From the NCBI GenBank assembly GCA_964581565.1, contig CAZOOZ010000006.1, positions 62,001-126,000 of the forward strand: a DNA stretch of 64,000 nt. Reading direction: 5' to 3'. Shown here one piece after another: positions 50,944 to 59,885 of this stretch; the stretch's first letter is position 1, and each line of letters opens with the position of its first letter. The translations under genes were made by a program, and so were the position numbers. The notes under the pieces are model-generated. The model was not told the DNA's origin. It made no database searches and worked only from the letters and a program-made list of their open reading frames with translations. The stretch comes from UBA1433 sp964581565 (lineage in GTDB: Bacteria > Bacillota > Clostridia > Eubacteriales > UBA1433).

Positions 50944-52635
50944 ATGAGCTCACTAGTTATTTTATTAATTGGCGTCGTGCTCCTGATCTTAGGTTATATT
51001 TTCTACGGAAAATGGCTTAGTGAACAATGGGGCCTCGATCCAAACAGACCTACTCCTGCGCATACGCAGACCGATGGCCTTGATTATGTACCGGCAAAAG
51101 CTCCTGTATTATTAGGTCATCATTTTTCTTCAATTGCCGGAGCCGGCCCTATCAACGGACCAATTCTGGCAGCGATTTTCGGTTGGGTTCCAGTATTCTT
51201 ATGGATCATTATTGGCGGAATATTCTTTGGAGCCGTACAAGACTTTTCATCATTATTCGCTTCTATCCGTCACAAAGGTCAATCGATCGGTTACATAATT
51301 GAAAAAAACATTGGTGTCAAAGCCAAGAGATTATTTCTATTATTCGCTTACCTTACATTGCTTCTTGTGGTAGCTGCCTTTGCAAGTATTGTTGTCAGTA
51401 CTTTTAACGGTTTTGATGCAGAAGGCGCAAAAGTTGCAGCTAATGGATCGACTGCCACAATTTCTATTTTATTTATTTTAATGGCTATTATCTTCGGCTT
51501 CAGTGTATATCGAAAAAAAGCACCTTTAGGAATAATGACGATTGCAGGAATTATCGCAATCGTACTCTCCATCATCATTGGTCTTAACTTTCCTGTCTAT
51601 TTGAGCGCGCATGCTTGGTTAGTCATTGTTCTTATTTACATCTATATCGCATCGGTAACGCCGGTATGGATACTTCTCCAGCCTAGAGACTACTTAAGTT
51701 CGTTCTTACTCTATGGCATGATGGCTGCTGCGATTATAGGCGTATTTGTATCGCATCCACAACTTGCGCTTCCAGCTTTTACAGGGTTTGGCGGATTAAA
51801 CGGAAACAGTCAATTATTCCCTATGCTGTTTATCACAGTTGCCTGCGGAGCTATTTCAGGATTCCACAGTTTAGTTGCTTCCGGCACAACCGCAAAACAA
51901 CTTAATACTGAAAAAGATGCAAAAGTAATTGGCTATGGTGGTATGCTTATAGAATGTGCACTTGCCATTATGGCTTTGATCGCTGCCGGCATTTTATTTA
52001 AAGATGGTGCTCTTTCAACTCTGGCTCCAACAGCAGTATTTGCGACCGGCATTGCGACTATGATTCAAGGATTTGCCGGAGCTGCGGCATATAATGTTGC
52101 ATATGCACTAATTATTTTAGCAGTATCTGTGTTCTGCCTAACATCGCTGGATACAGGAACTCGTCTTGGAAGATTTATGTTCACCGAGTTCTTCTTGCTC
52201 GGCGAAGAAGACCGTACACAGCTGACAGGTTGGAAAAAGGTTATTACAAATCCATATATCTCTACATTGATCACTGTTGCTATTGGCGGAGCCATGGCTC
52301 TTGGCGGTTATGCCAAAGTTTGGCCTCTTTTCGGTGCAGCAAATCAATTGCTCGCGGGACTGGCTCTCTTAGCTGTGGCAGCATGGCTGGGCAATATAGG
52401 CAAAAACAATAAAATGTTTATGTTCCCGATGGCCTTCATGCTCGTTGCAACTATTACAGCACTTATCATCACAATAATAAGCAAAATAAAAGCGCTGACT
52501 GCCGGCACAGGTACAATGGGAGCCGAAGGTCTTCAAGTAATATTTGGCGTATTGTTAATCATTCTCGCCATTAACCTGGCAATCGAGGGTGTTAGAACTA
52601 TAAGGAATAAAAAGACATTGAAGACAGCCGAATAA
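50944..52635 (+). CDS. cstA: Carbon starvation protein A (pyruvate/peptide transporter)
   Basis: A membrane protein of 563 residues with about 15 helices. The CstA signature is complete: YGKWLSEQWGLDPNRPTPAHTQTDGLDYVPAKAPVLLGHHFSSIAGAGPI near the N-terminus and FHSLVASGTTAKQLNTEKDAKVIGYGGML in the middle. Members take up pyruvate or peptides under carbon limitation. GGAGGAG precedes the ATG. It shares a transcript with the unknown gene upstream and ends at a very strong terminator. No LytS/LytT-type two-component pair is adjacent. Confidence 0.95.
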   Translation: MSSLVILLIGVVLLILGYIFYGKWLSEQWGLDPNRPTPAHTQTDGLDYVPAKAPVLLGHHFSSIAGAGPINGPILAAIFGWVPVFLWIIIGGIFFGAVQDFSSLFASIRHKGQSIGYIIEKNIGVKAKRLFLLFAYLTLLLVVAAFASIVVSTFNGFDAEGAKVAANGSTATISILFILMAIIFGFSVYRKKAPLGIMTIAGIIAIVLSIIIGLNFPVYLSAHAWLVIVLIYIYIASVTPVWILLQPRDYLSSFLLYGMMAAAIIGVFVSHPQLALPAFTGFGGLNGNSQLFPMLFITVACGAISGFHSLVASGTTAKQLNTEKDAKVIGYGGMLIECALAIMALIAAGILFKDGALSTLAPTAVFATGIATMIQGFAGAAAYNVAYALIILAVSVFCLTSLDTGTRLGRFMFTEFFLLGEEDRTQLTGWKKVITNPYISTLITVAIGGAMALGGYAKVWPLFGAANQLLAGLALLAVAAWLGNIGKNNKMFMFPMAFMLVATITALIITIISKIKALTAGTGTMGAEGLQVIFGVLLIILAINLAIEGVRTIRNKKTLKTAE

Positions 52636-52644
52636 ATACTATTC

Positions 52645-52691
52645 GTATCATAAAAAAAGCTACGGAATATTCGTAGCTTTTTTTATGATAC
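52645..52691. terminator. Very strong bidirectional terminator
   Basis: A perfect 20-bp stem: GTATCATAAAAAAAGCTACG (52645-52664) pairs with its exact complement (52672-52691) around a 7-base loop. It separates cstA from the convergent alcohol dehydrogenase gene. Confidence 0.93.
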
Positions 52692-52694
52692 TGT

Positions 52695-53855
52695 TTATAA
52701 AGAAGCTTTTAAAATTTGCAGCACGTCGTTTTCATTTAATGGATAAAACGCATTTTGCAATCCCTTAGCACCCTTTCGAGCCATTATTTCAAGATTTTCT
52801 TCCCCTATTCCAACTTCTCGTAATGTCGATGGAATATCCATAGAATCAAACAAAGCTTTTGTGTTATCTATTGCTGCATTCGCAATATCAAACTTATCCT
52901 TTTTAGGATCAATTCCCCAAACATTTATACCGTATTCCACAAATTTGTATACCGTTTGTTCATTAAGTATATATTTCATCCAGTTTGGAGTCAGGATGGC
53001 TAATCCTACACCGTGCGTTATGTCGTAATAAGCACTTAATTGATGTTCGACTGGATGGCAGGTAGAGGCTACTTCATTGCCTCTCCATGTTACTCCGTCA
53101 ATCGCCAAACATGCCGCCCACATTAGATTGGCCCGTGCTTCATAATTATTAGGTTCTCTGTATGCAACGGGTCCATAATATATACATGTTTTTAAAATAG
53201 CTTCTCCTACTCTGTCCTGTATATAAGCACTTTTCACACGTGTAAAATATTTTTCAAATGCGTGAGACATAATATCGGCAACTCCTGCTGCGGTTTGTGT
53301 CTTCGGTACGCTATAGGTATATTCTGGATCAAGAATTGATACTTTAGGATAAAACAGCGGGCTAAAAGCAGCTTGTTTATCACTTGTTTCCATATTGGAA
53401 ATAACAGCGCCTCTATCCATTTCCGAGCCTGTTGCAGATAGTGTAACAACTGTGAATATAGGCAATGCTTCCTTGATTAAACCGGAATTTAAAACTAAAT
53501 CCCACGCATCACCATCATATTTCGCCGCTGCTGCAGTTACTTTCGCGCAATCTATTGTGCTTCCGCCGCCCACAGCAAGAATTGCATCTATATTATTTTC
53601 CTTGCAAAGCACAGCTCCTTTTCTTACCGTATCAATACGTGGGTTTGGTTCTACTCCCGGAAGTTCTAGCCATTCTATTTTATTTTCTTTAAATATACTA
53701 ATTATAGTATCATAAAGCCCGGTTTTTTTGATGCTGCCTCCTCCATATACAAAAAGAACTTTAGCTCCATATTTTTTTATGGATTCACTCAAATGACAAA
53801 TTTGCCCTTTGCCGAAATAAATCTCTGTTGGTAACTGAAAATAAAAATTATTCAT
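52695..53855 (-). CDS. Iron-containing alcohol dehydrogenase (butanol dehydrogenase-like)
   Basis: A group III NAD(P)H alcohol/aldehyde oxidoreductase. PTEIYFGKGQI and VLFVYGGGSIKKTGLYD form the nucleotide-binding start, VGGGSTIDCAKVTAAAA the second loop, and GVADIMSHAFEKYF plus CHPVEHQLSAYYDITHGVGLAIL hold the Asp/His metal ligands. The pattern is that of butanol dehydrogenases and YqhD. The start at 53855 (MNNFYFQLP) follows AAAGGAAATGTG and gives 386 residues. The longer frame adds only AT-rich leader. The true substrate is unknown. Confidence 0.92.
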   Translation of the reverse strand: MNNFYFQLPTEIYFGKGQICHLSESIKKYGAKVLFVYGGGSIKKTGLYDTIISIFKENKIEWLELPGVEPNPRIDTVRKGAVLCKENNIDAILAVGGGSTIDCAKVTAAAAKYDGDAWDLVLNSGLIKEALPIFTVVTLSATGSEMDRGAVISNMETSDKQAAFSPLFYPKVSILDPEYTYSVPKTQTAAGVADIMSHAFEKYFTRVKSAYIQDRVGEAILKTCIYYGPVAYREPNNYEARANLMWAACLAIDGVTWRGNEVASTCHPVEHQLSAYYDITHGVGLAILTPNWMKYILNEQTVYKFVEYGINVWGIDPKKDKFDIANAAIDNTKALFDSMDIPSTLREVGIGEENLEIMARKGAKGLQNAFYPLNENDVLQILKASL

Positions 53856-54154
53856 CACATTTCCTTTCAAACTAAGTATTACTATTATATTTATTATATT
53901 ATAATACATTTTTTGTTTTATTTTACAATAACTCTTGAATTAGAACATAATTGCTATATTTTAAAATAATTATTTTTATATATATCCCGGATCTAATAAA
54001 TTTTTTAACATATATTTTTATATATTTTTATTCGATATGATTAAAATTTTATATATGGTCAATAAACAATAAATTTTGTTATAAAAATGTTATACTTAAT
54101 TAAAAATAAAATAAAACATTTAGTATACTTTATTATGATTATTTGGAGGTAAAT
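53856..54154. other. Divergent intergenic region, no gene seen
   Basis: About 300 bases of very AT-rich DNA between the alcohol dehydrogenase and the flavoenzyme genes. It holds both promoters, but several TATACT-like boxes compete and none has a good -35. I see no RNA gene or clear operator. Confidence 0.5.
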
Positions 54155-56116
54155 ATGCAACAATTCCCATCTTTGTTTTCAGAACTTAAAATTGGCAAAA
54201 GAATATTAAAAAATCGTATTATTGTCTCCCCCACAGGAGAAACAATGCCAAATTTTGATGGATCAATAAGCACACAAGTCGTAGCTTATTATGCTGAAAA
54301 AGCAAAAGGAGGCGCAGCCGCAATAACGTGGGGCATTTTGGCTGTAGAATTTCCAAGAGGAAAAACCGGCGACGTTAAAAACCGAGCCGATACACCAAAA
54401 GTTGTGAAAGATATGAATCGTATGGCAGAAAGCATTCAACGTTATGGTGCTTTATTTATTCCTCAGCTTTTTCATGCAGGCGCTATGACAAATTCTGAAG
54501 CCACTGAAGGACAGATGCCTGTATGCGTCAGTGATAAAGACGTAGAACATTTATATATCAGCCGCTACAGGCAAGCAGGCCCCATGCATGAACTTACAAC
54601 ACAAGAAACAAAGGAAATGGTGCAAAAATTTATTAAGGCAGCGACATACTGTAAAGATGCAGGATGTGACGGCGTGAATATTCACTGTGCACACGGATAT
54701 CTGATCAACCAATTTCTATCTCCTGATACCAATGCAAGAACAGATGAATACGGTGGTAATTTTGAAAACAGAATCCGTTTCTCAATCGAAGTCATTGAGG
54801 GAATACGTAAAGCAGTTGGTCCCGACTTTATAATAGGCGCAAGAATACCCGGTCGAGAATGGGTCACGAATTGTATGACAGAAGAAGAATGTATAGAATT
54901 TGCACGACGCATGGAAAAAGCAGGATGCGATTATTTGGATGTAAGCGCTGGGTTGAATATGTCGCAAGCCAAAGTAATTGAAACCGAAGTTTATGAACAA
55001 GGTTCCAAACTAGAATATGCATTAAAAATAAAAAAAGCTGTATCCATACCCGTAGGAACAAATGGCATGCTTCGAGATCCTGAATTTTGCGACAGTATTA
55101 TTAAAGATGGCAAAGTGGACTTTGTGCTTCTTGCCAGGGCAGTCATTTGTGACCCTTACTGGCCGCAAAAAGCTTACGAAGGAAAAGTCGATGAAATCAG
55201 ACCTTGCATATCTTGCAATGACGGATGCATGGGTCGCGTAAGAAGGCGTCTTCATGTCAGTTGTGTTTTAAATCCTATAGCCGGACGCGAAGTAGAATTT
55301 GCTAAATTACCAAAATCAGAAAATCCTAAAAAGGTTGTAGTTATCGGCGGCGGCATTGCCGGTATGCAGGCTGCAATTGTAGCTTCTCAAATCGGTCATC
55401 AAGTTACCCTTTTCGAAAAATCTAATGAGCTCGGGGGACAGCTAAATCTTGCTTGTGTGCCACCATATAAAGAAAAGATCAAAAAAGCAAGTAACTGGTT
55501 TGCAGCTGAAGTTACTCGTAAAGATGTTGATATAAATTTAAACAGCACAGTTGACTTGCAAACAATAAACGCAGTAAACCCTGACGCTATTATTGTTGCA
55601 ACGGGGGCTGTTCCTATTATGGATGTACCTATTTCAGGCCTTGAAAATACCGTCCAATCCTGGGATATTTTAAAAGGCAATGTAGCTGTTCCACAAAATT
55701 TAAATGTAACAATCATAGGCGGAGGGATCGTTGCCTGTGAAGTAGCTCAAATGCTACTTCAAAATAATAATAAAGTTACCATTATTGAAATGCTTCCACA
55801 AATAGCAGGTGCTTTGGAAGATATTCATCTGACGGATATGCTTTGTGAATTTCAAGAACATAATGTTGACCTTTATGTAGATTCTGTTGCTAAAAAAATC
55901 ACTCGGAATTCGGTTATGTTTGAAAAAAACGGAAAAGAAATAACTGTTAATACAGATATAACCATATTATCTGTCGGACAAAAGCCGGAAGGCCTGGGAC
56001 TTATAAAAGAATTAAAAGAAGCCGGATATAAAGTGGTAACCATTGGAGATGTCAAAAAACCCGCTAAAATTTGCAATGCAACACTGGATGGTCTCTATGC
56101 AGGATTAGATATTTAG
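54155..56116 (+). CDS. NADH:flavin oxidoreductase / 2-enoate reductase-like flavoenzyme
   Basis: A 653-residue multidomain enzyme of the old-yellow-enzyme/2,4-dienoyl-CoA reductase/enoate reductase group. Residues 1-370 are the FMN TIM barrel (GVNIHCAHGYLINQFLSPDTNARTDEYGG...RIRFSIEV). The 4Fe-4S cysteines are CxxCxxxCx11C in RPCISCNDGCMGRV..VSC, near 355-373. The FAD domain starts VVVIGGGIAGMQAA and the NAD domain VTIIGGGIVACEVA. It would reduce an activated C=C bond. The start is ATG 54155 with GGAGG 5 bases upstream. It is followed by a terminator. Confidence 0.9.
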   Translation: MQQFPSLFSELKIGKRILKNRIIVSPTGETMPNFDGSISTQVVAYYAEKAKGGAAAITWGILAVEFPRGKTGDVKNRADTPKVVKDMNRMAESIQRYGALFIPQLFHAGAMTNSEATEGQMPVCVSDKDVEHLYISRYRQAGPMHELTTQETKEMVQKFIKAATYCKDAGCDGVNIHCAHGYLINQFLSPDTNARTDEYGGNFENRIRFSIEVIEGIRKAVGPDFIIGARIPGREWVTNCMTEEECIEFARRMEKAGCDYLDVSAGLNMSQAKVIETEVYEQGSKLEYALKIKKAVSIPVGTNGMLRDPEFCDSIIKDGKVDFVLLARAVICDPYWPQKAYEGKVDEIRPCISCNDGCMGRVRRRLHVSCVLNPIAGREVEFAKLPKSENPKKVVVIGGGIAGMQAAIVASQIGHQVTLFEKSNELGGQLNLACVPPYKEKIKKASNWFAAEVTRKDVDINLNSTVDLQTINAVNPDAIIVATGAVPIMDVPISGLENTVQSWDILKGNVAVPQNLNVTIIGGGIVACEVAQMLLQNNNKVTIIEMLPQIAGALEDIHLTDMLCEFQEHNVDLYVDSVAKKITRNSVMFEKNGKEITVNTDITILSVGQKPEGLGLIKELKEAGYKVVTIGDVKKPAKICNATLDGLYAGLDI

Positions 56117-56125
56117 AATTTACAA

Positions 56126-56154
56126 CAAAAACCGCAGTGCTACTGCGGTTTTTG
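56126..56154. terminator. Bidirectional terminator
   Basis: CAAAAACCGCAG (56126-56137) pairs with CTGCGGTTTTTG (56143-56154); one more T-A pair closes a 3-base loop. It separates the flavoenzyme from the convergent dehydrogenase gene. Confidence 0.92.
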
Positions 56155-56165
56155 TCAATTTATTC

Positions 56166-57140
56166 TTACTTTATTAAATCTTTTTTATTTACAACATTAT
56201 AGGGCATTTGACCTTTGAGCACACTAATTGCGCTTTCTACAACTTTTTTTCTGAGTTCATCAAATGATTCTTGGCTGTTAAAAGCAAAATGAGGAGTAAG
56301 TACGATATTTTTATATTTTAAAATTCTCTCATTAAGATTTGTTAAAGGTTCTGTTTCTAAAACGTCTAAGCCTGCAGCTTTCACAATGCCTTCATCAACC
56401 GCATTAAGTAGATCTTCCTGACATACAAGCCCTCCTCGTGATGTATTGATTATAACCATTCCTTTTTTCATAATATCAAATCGCGGTTTACTGATAAGGT
56501 GAAAAGTATCCTTATTTAGCGGTACATGTACAGAAATAATATCTGCTGTCTGACATAATTCTTCCAAAGTTACTTTTTGAACATTGTTTTCTTTAAAGAC
56601 TTTTTCTGCGATATATGGATCATATCCAATCAATTTAAACCCGAATCCTCTCATATATTCGGCAGTCTTTCTTGCAATATTCCCAAAACCACATAGACCA
56701 TAGGTTAATCCGGATAATCGTTTGACAGAGTACCCATGTGCTTCCCCTATCCATTTTCCATCGTGTACCATGTCATTTCTGTAACTTATCTGACGCAGAC
56801 AATCTAAAGCAAGCGCCGCTGTATGCGCTGCTACTTCTTCAATGCAGTAATCCGGGATATTGCATACTGCTATTTCCATTTTATTACAAGCATCAACATC
56901 AATGACGTCGTAGCCGATTCCATAACGCACCATTACTTTACAACTCTTAAGCTGCTCTATCACTTGTGCAGGTGTTTTTCTCATTCCAATGAGTACTGCA
57001 TCCGCATCTTTACACTTTTCTATATAATCTTCATCATTCGAAACATTGGCTACGAAAAAGTCAATGTCTTCTTTTGCAAACATCATTTTTTCCCTTTCAG
57101 GATCAAAATTCCAAAAATTATCTACAAGCACCGCTTTCAT
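56166..57140 (-). CDS. D-isomer-specific 2-hydroxyacid dehydrogenase (CtBP/C-terminal-binding-protein-like)
   Basis: An NAD-dependent oxidoreductase of 324 residues. The coenzyme loop is YGLCGFGNIARKTAEYMRGFGFKLIGYDPY. The catalytic triad is Arg in INTSRGGLV, Glu in LDVLETEP and His in LTPHFAF, where the usual HIA is changed to HFA. VMVRYGIGYDVIDVDACNK is the CtBP-like pattern. AGGAGAG precedes the ATG. It has its own promoter (57196-57224), 103 bases downstream of pdxA. Substrates may be 2-oxo sugar acids from the neighbouring genes. Confidence 0.88.
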   Translation of the reverse strand: MKAVLVDNFWNFDPEREKMMFAKEDIDFFVANVSNDEDYIEKCKDADAVLIGMRKTPAQVIEQLKSCKVMVRYGIGYDVIDVDACNKMEIAVCNIPDYCIEEVAAHTAALALDCLRQISYRNDMVHDGKWIGEAHGYSVKRLSGLTYGLCGFGNIARKTAEYMRGFGFKLIGYDPYIAEKVFKENNVQKVTLEELCQTADIISVHVPLNKDTFHLISKPRFDIMKKGMVIINTSRGGLVCQEDLLNAVDEGIVKAAGLDVLETEPLTNLNERILKYKNIVLTPHFAFNSQESFDELRKKVVESAISVLKGQMPYNVVNKKDLIK

Positions 57141-57195
57141 TTCTCTCTCCTAATTTTTTTATAATAACCTCTATAACTTTAAAAATTCTTTAATT

Positions 57196-57224
57196 ATTAT
57201 ATTCTCTATCCATAATATAATCAA
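57196..57224 (-). promoter_or_regulatory. Predicted promoter of the 2-hydroxyacid dehydrogenase gene
   Basis: On the minus strand TTGATT (57219-57224) and TATAAT (57196-57201) are 17 bases apart. Confidence 0.65.
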
Positions 57225-57243
57225 TTGAAATTTGATAACAGTT

Positions 57244-58242
57244 TTAAACATTAAAATAGTTTGCATATTGCGCGGCTAATATAATAGCTTCTGTCATGCT
57301 TACTTCACTTGCTATTCCTTTTCCCGCAATATCAAATGCTGTACCATGATCTACCGAAGTCCTTAAAAACGGCAAATTGTTTGTAATCGAAATAGTTCGC
57401 TCAAAATCCACCATTTTTGTCGCAATATGGCCCTGATCATGATAGAGTGATAATATTGCATCATATTTTCCTCTTAGCCCCATAAGAAAAACACTGTCTG
57501 CAGGTACCGGACCTATAACATTCATTCCTTCCCTGCGTGACTGCATAATGGCCGGTTCAATTTCTTTTATCTCTTCATTTCCAAAAAGTCCATGCTCACC
57601 GCTATGAGGATTAAGCCCTGCGACAGCAATTCTAGGATTTTGCATTCCAAGACAATTTAGTGCTTGACCACATCTTATAATAAATTCATAAACATTTTGT
57701 TGAGTCACAAATGCACATGCTTTTTTAAGCGAAAGATGTCTCGTGAGAAAAAATACTCTTAAATTATATACTTGAAACATTGTCAATGGATTATATGAAT
57801 TTGTCAAACTTGCTAATATTTCCGTATGCCCTATGAAGGGAATATTGGCTGCTTTTAAAGATTCTTTATTGATCGGCGCGGTAGCAATAGCATTAATTTT
57901 TTTTTCGATAGCAAGCTGTGTTGATTTTACAATATATTCATAGGCAGCACTTCCGCATGATGCTTGTATTTCCCCGACTTTCATATTGACGATATCGATA
58001 TTTGCCATGTTTATCAAATCAATTGTACCGGGTTCAAAAAAACCATCATTTACATTCTCTATAATATGAATTTTTAATTGCAAGTTATATTTTTTAATAA
58101 AATATTCTAAAATTTCTTTGCATCCTACTACGACCGGTCTACAGGCATCGTATATTTTATCATGCATCAGTGCTTTAAGAATAATTTCCGGTCCAACACC
58201 GGCGGGATCCCCCATAGTAATTCCGATATATGGTTTATTCAT
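57244..58242 (-). CDS. PdxA2-type 4-phospho-D-threonate/D-erythronate dehydrogenase
   Basis: A PdxA-family NAD-dependent enzyme of 332 residues. ITMGDPAGVGPEIILKAL, IGHTEILA, GLNPHSGEHGLFG and SLYHDQGHIATKMVDFERTI are the substrate and metal motifs (His in IGHTE, PHSGE and YHDQGH). In PLP synthesis PdxA oxidises 4-phosphohydroxythreonine, but next to a DUF1537 kinase the known role is oxidative decarboxylation of 4-phospho-threonate/erythronate to dihydroxyacetone phosphate. It overlaps the kinase gene by 8 bases, with AAAGGAG before the ATG. Confidence 0.88.
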   Translation of the reverse strand: MNKPYIGITMGDPAGVGPEIILKALMHDKIYDACRPVVVGCKEILEYFIKKYNLQLKIHIIENVNDGFFEPGTIDLINMANIDIVNMKVGEIQASCGSAAYEYIVKSTQLAIEKKINAIATAPINKESLKAANIPFIGHTEILASLTNSYNPLTMFQVYNLRVFFLTRHLSLKKACAFVTQQNVYEFIIRCGQALNCLGMQNPRIAVAGLNPHSGEHGLFGNEEIKEIEPAIMQSRREGMNVIGPVPADSVFLMGLRGKYDAILSLYHDQGHIATKMVDFERTISITNNLPFLRTSVDHGTAFDIAGKGIASEVSMTEAIILAAQYANYFNV

Positions 58243-59569
58243 TTATAGCTTCTCCTTTTATCATACAGCCTTTTTTCTTTATATGATTAGACAAATATTC
58301 AACACAAGCTATAAGTGCATTCTCGTCTCCAACCAGTCCACCTTTTGTAATAATAGGATATCTATGATATTTTCCGCCAAAGATCGTACCGAAAATAGCC
58401 AAGGGCAATACTTCATCTTCTACAATGATTGCTGATGCGCCAAGCTCTTTGCAGACTGCCACGGAGATATCTCCGCCGCTCGTATAGAGGCCGGAGATTT
58501 TATTTGAGCTATCTTGCATTATTATTGACGTTATTTTTGCAATGCCTTTTGCAATACGTTTTGAAACTTCTTCTTCTGTTATGTTTTGCTTTTCTGATTC
58601 AATTTTAAGATTCATAACATTTTCCTTCACGATACTTGTCGTAATCCCTATAATTTCATAATCGATTATTCTGGCTTTTATAAATTCAGATGCTCTTGCA
58701 CACTCGTTCATCAGAGAATCTGTATCTAATAGATTTTTTGTATTTATACTATAAAAAAGCGTATGCTTCCTTTTTTGTAATTGTAGTACTTGATTTTTTG
58801 TAAGCTCTGTCATGCTTCCTATACTTAAAAGAATTTTTTTGTTTGGCTGCACCTTTGAACGATCAACAAATTCAGCAGCTAAAGCCGCAGTGAAGGGTCC
58901 CGGGTCCACAGATATTATAGGTAAATCTATGCCTTTTGCTGCTTTGGCAATATTGCTTAAATCTTCATTTGTAATAGCATCGATCACAATTATTCTGTAT
59001 CCCTTTTCTGCCGCTGCTTTAATCTGATTTTTTATGCAATCAGAACCTTTTAATAGTTCGTTTAATTGAATTGATTTAATTTCACCTTCATATTGCCGAG
59101 AAATGATCATCTCTATTTTTGACTGTAAAACAGGATTTACTACGTCTTTTGCTGCTTCTGTATTTTCAAGCGGCATTTGATCTATTAAAATATATCCACC
59201 TATGCATATCCTGTTTGAATCAGGAAATGCCGGCACAACGATAGCTATATGTTTCGGTAAATAATCAAGCATAGATTTAATTTCCGCACCTATATTTCCG
59301 CGTAAAGTGCTATCAATTCTTTTGCTGTAGAATAACACATCGTGATGCAATATTTTACTGAGAACTTTTTGAACCTTCTTATAAGCCAGTTCTTTTGATA
59401 GACCTCTTGATGCAGCATTGATAGAAATGGCGTCAACGGAATCAAAAACACTTTCATCAAAAGTATCCGTGTCTAAAAAAGTGATTGCATGCATACCCTG
59501 TTTGACAAGTAAGGTGCTTGTTACATTGGCTCCTGTTATATCATCTGCGATAACAACTACTTTTGACAT
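58235..59569 (-). CDS. Four-carbon acid sugar kinase family protein (DUF1537)
   Basis: An ATP-dependent kinase of 444 residues that phosphorylates D-threonate, D-erythronate or 3-oxo-tetronate. The N-terminal domain begins VVVIADDITGANVTSTLLVKQG and has FYSKRIDSTLRGNIGAEI, and the C-terminal nucleotide domain has SGLYTSGGDISVAVCKELGASAI and PIITKGGLVGDENAL. Start ATG 59569 follows AAAGGAAA. It is the first gene of a kinase-pdxA2 operon with a near-perfect promoter (59670-59698) and an overlapping palindrome. Confidence 0.9.
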   Translation of the reverse strand: MSKVVVIADDITGANVTSTLLVKQGMHAITFLDTDTFDESVFDSVDAISINAASRGLSKELAYKKVQKVLSKILHHDVLFYSKRIDSTLRGNIGAEIKSMLDYLPKHIAIVVPAFPDSNRICIGGYILIDQMPLENTEAAKDVVNPVLQSKIEMIISRQYEGEIKSIQLNELLKGSDCIKNQIKAAAEKGYRIIVIDAITNEDLSNIAKAAKGIDLPIISVDPGPFTAALAAEFVDRSKVQPNKKILLSIGSMTELTKNQVLQLQKRKHTLFYSINTKNLLDTDSLMNECARASEFIKARIIDYEIIGITTSIVKENVMNLKIESEKQNITEEEVSKRIAKGIAKITSIIMQDSSNKISGLYTSGGDISVAVCKELGASAIIVEDEVLPLAIFGTIFGGKYHRYPIITKGGLVGDENALIACVEYLSNHIKKKGCMIKGEAINE

Positions 59570-59669
59570 GCTATTTCCTTTCAAACAGTTCATTTCAGAG
59601 ATTGATTTTTATACATACATTTTTATAATTACTTGAAAGATCAATTGTTTTGCTTATTTAGACTAGATA

Positions 59670-59705
59670 ATTGTATTTATATTTATATATTTTGTCAAAT
59701 GACAA
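59670..59705 (-). promoter_or_regulatory. Promoter of the kinase-pdxA2 operon with overlapping 14-bp palindrome
   Basis: On the minus strand TTGACA (59693-59698) and TACAAT (59670-59675) are 17 bases apart. The palindrome TTGTCAAATGACAA (59692-59705) covers the -35 box, so a bound repressor would block initiation. Confidence 0.75.
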
Positions 59706-59771
59706 TCAATCGCTTTATTTTAATCTCTATCAGCTAATAGTATCATAAGAATAAGTAGCTTAAATAATTTT

Positions 59772-59801
59772 AAAAGGGACATACTGGCTTATGTCCCTTT
59801 T
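59772..59801 (-). terminator. Terminator of the dehydratase gene
   Basis: AAAAGGGACATA (59772-59783) pairs with TATGTCCCTTTT (59790-59801) around 6 bases, with T-rich flanks. It lies 85 bases after the dehydratase stop, so the kinase operon is transcribed separately. Confidence 0.85.
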
Positions 59802-59885
59802 TTCATCTGCTAATAAATAATACTTTTATTAATTGTATTCCATTTATTATTATATATTTTTTTGTTTTTCACGCAATATTATTTT

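Larger units (their letters stand above)
59570..59885. other. Intergenic region: promoter, operator-like dyad and terminator
   Basis: This 316-base gap between the dehydratase gene (upstream) and kinase gene (downstream), both leftward, holds the dehydratase terminator (59772-59801), the kinase promoter and its palindrome. No further gene is seen. Confidence 0.7.
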
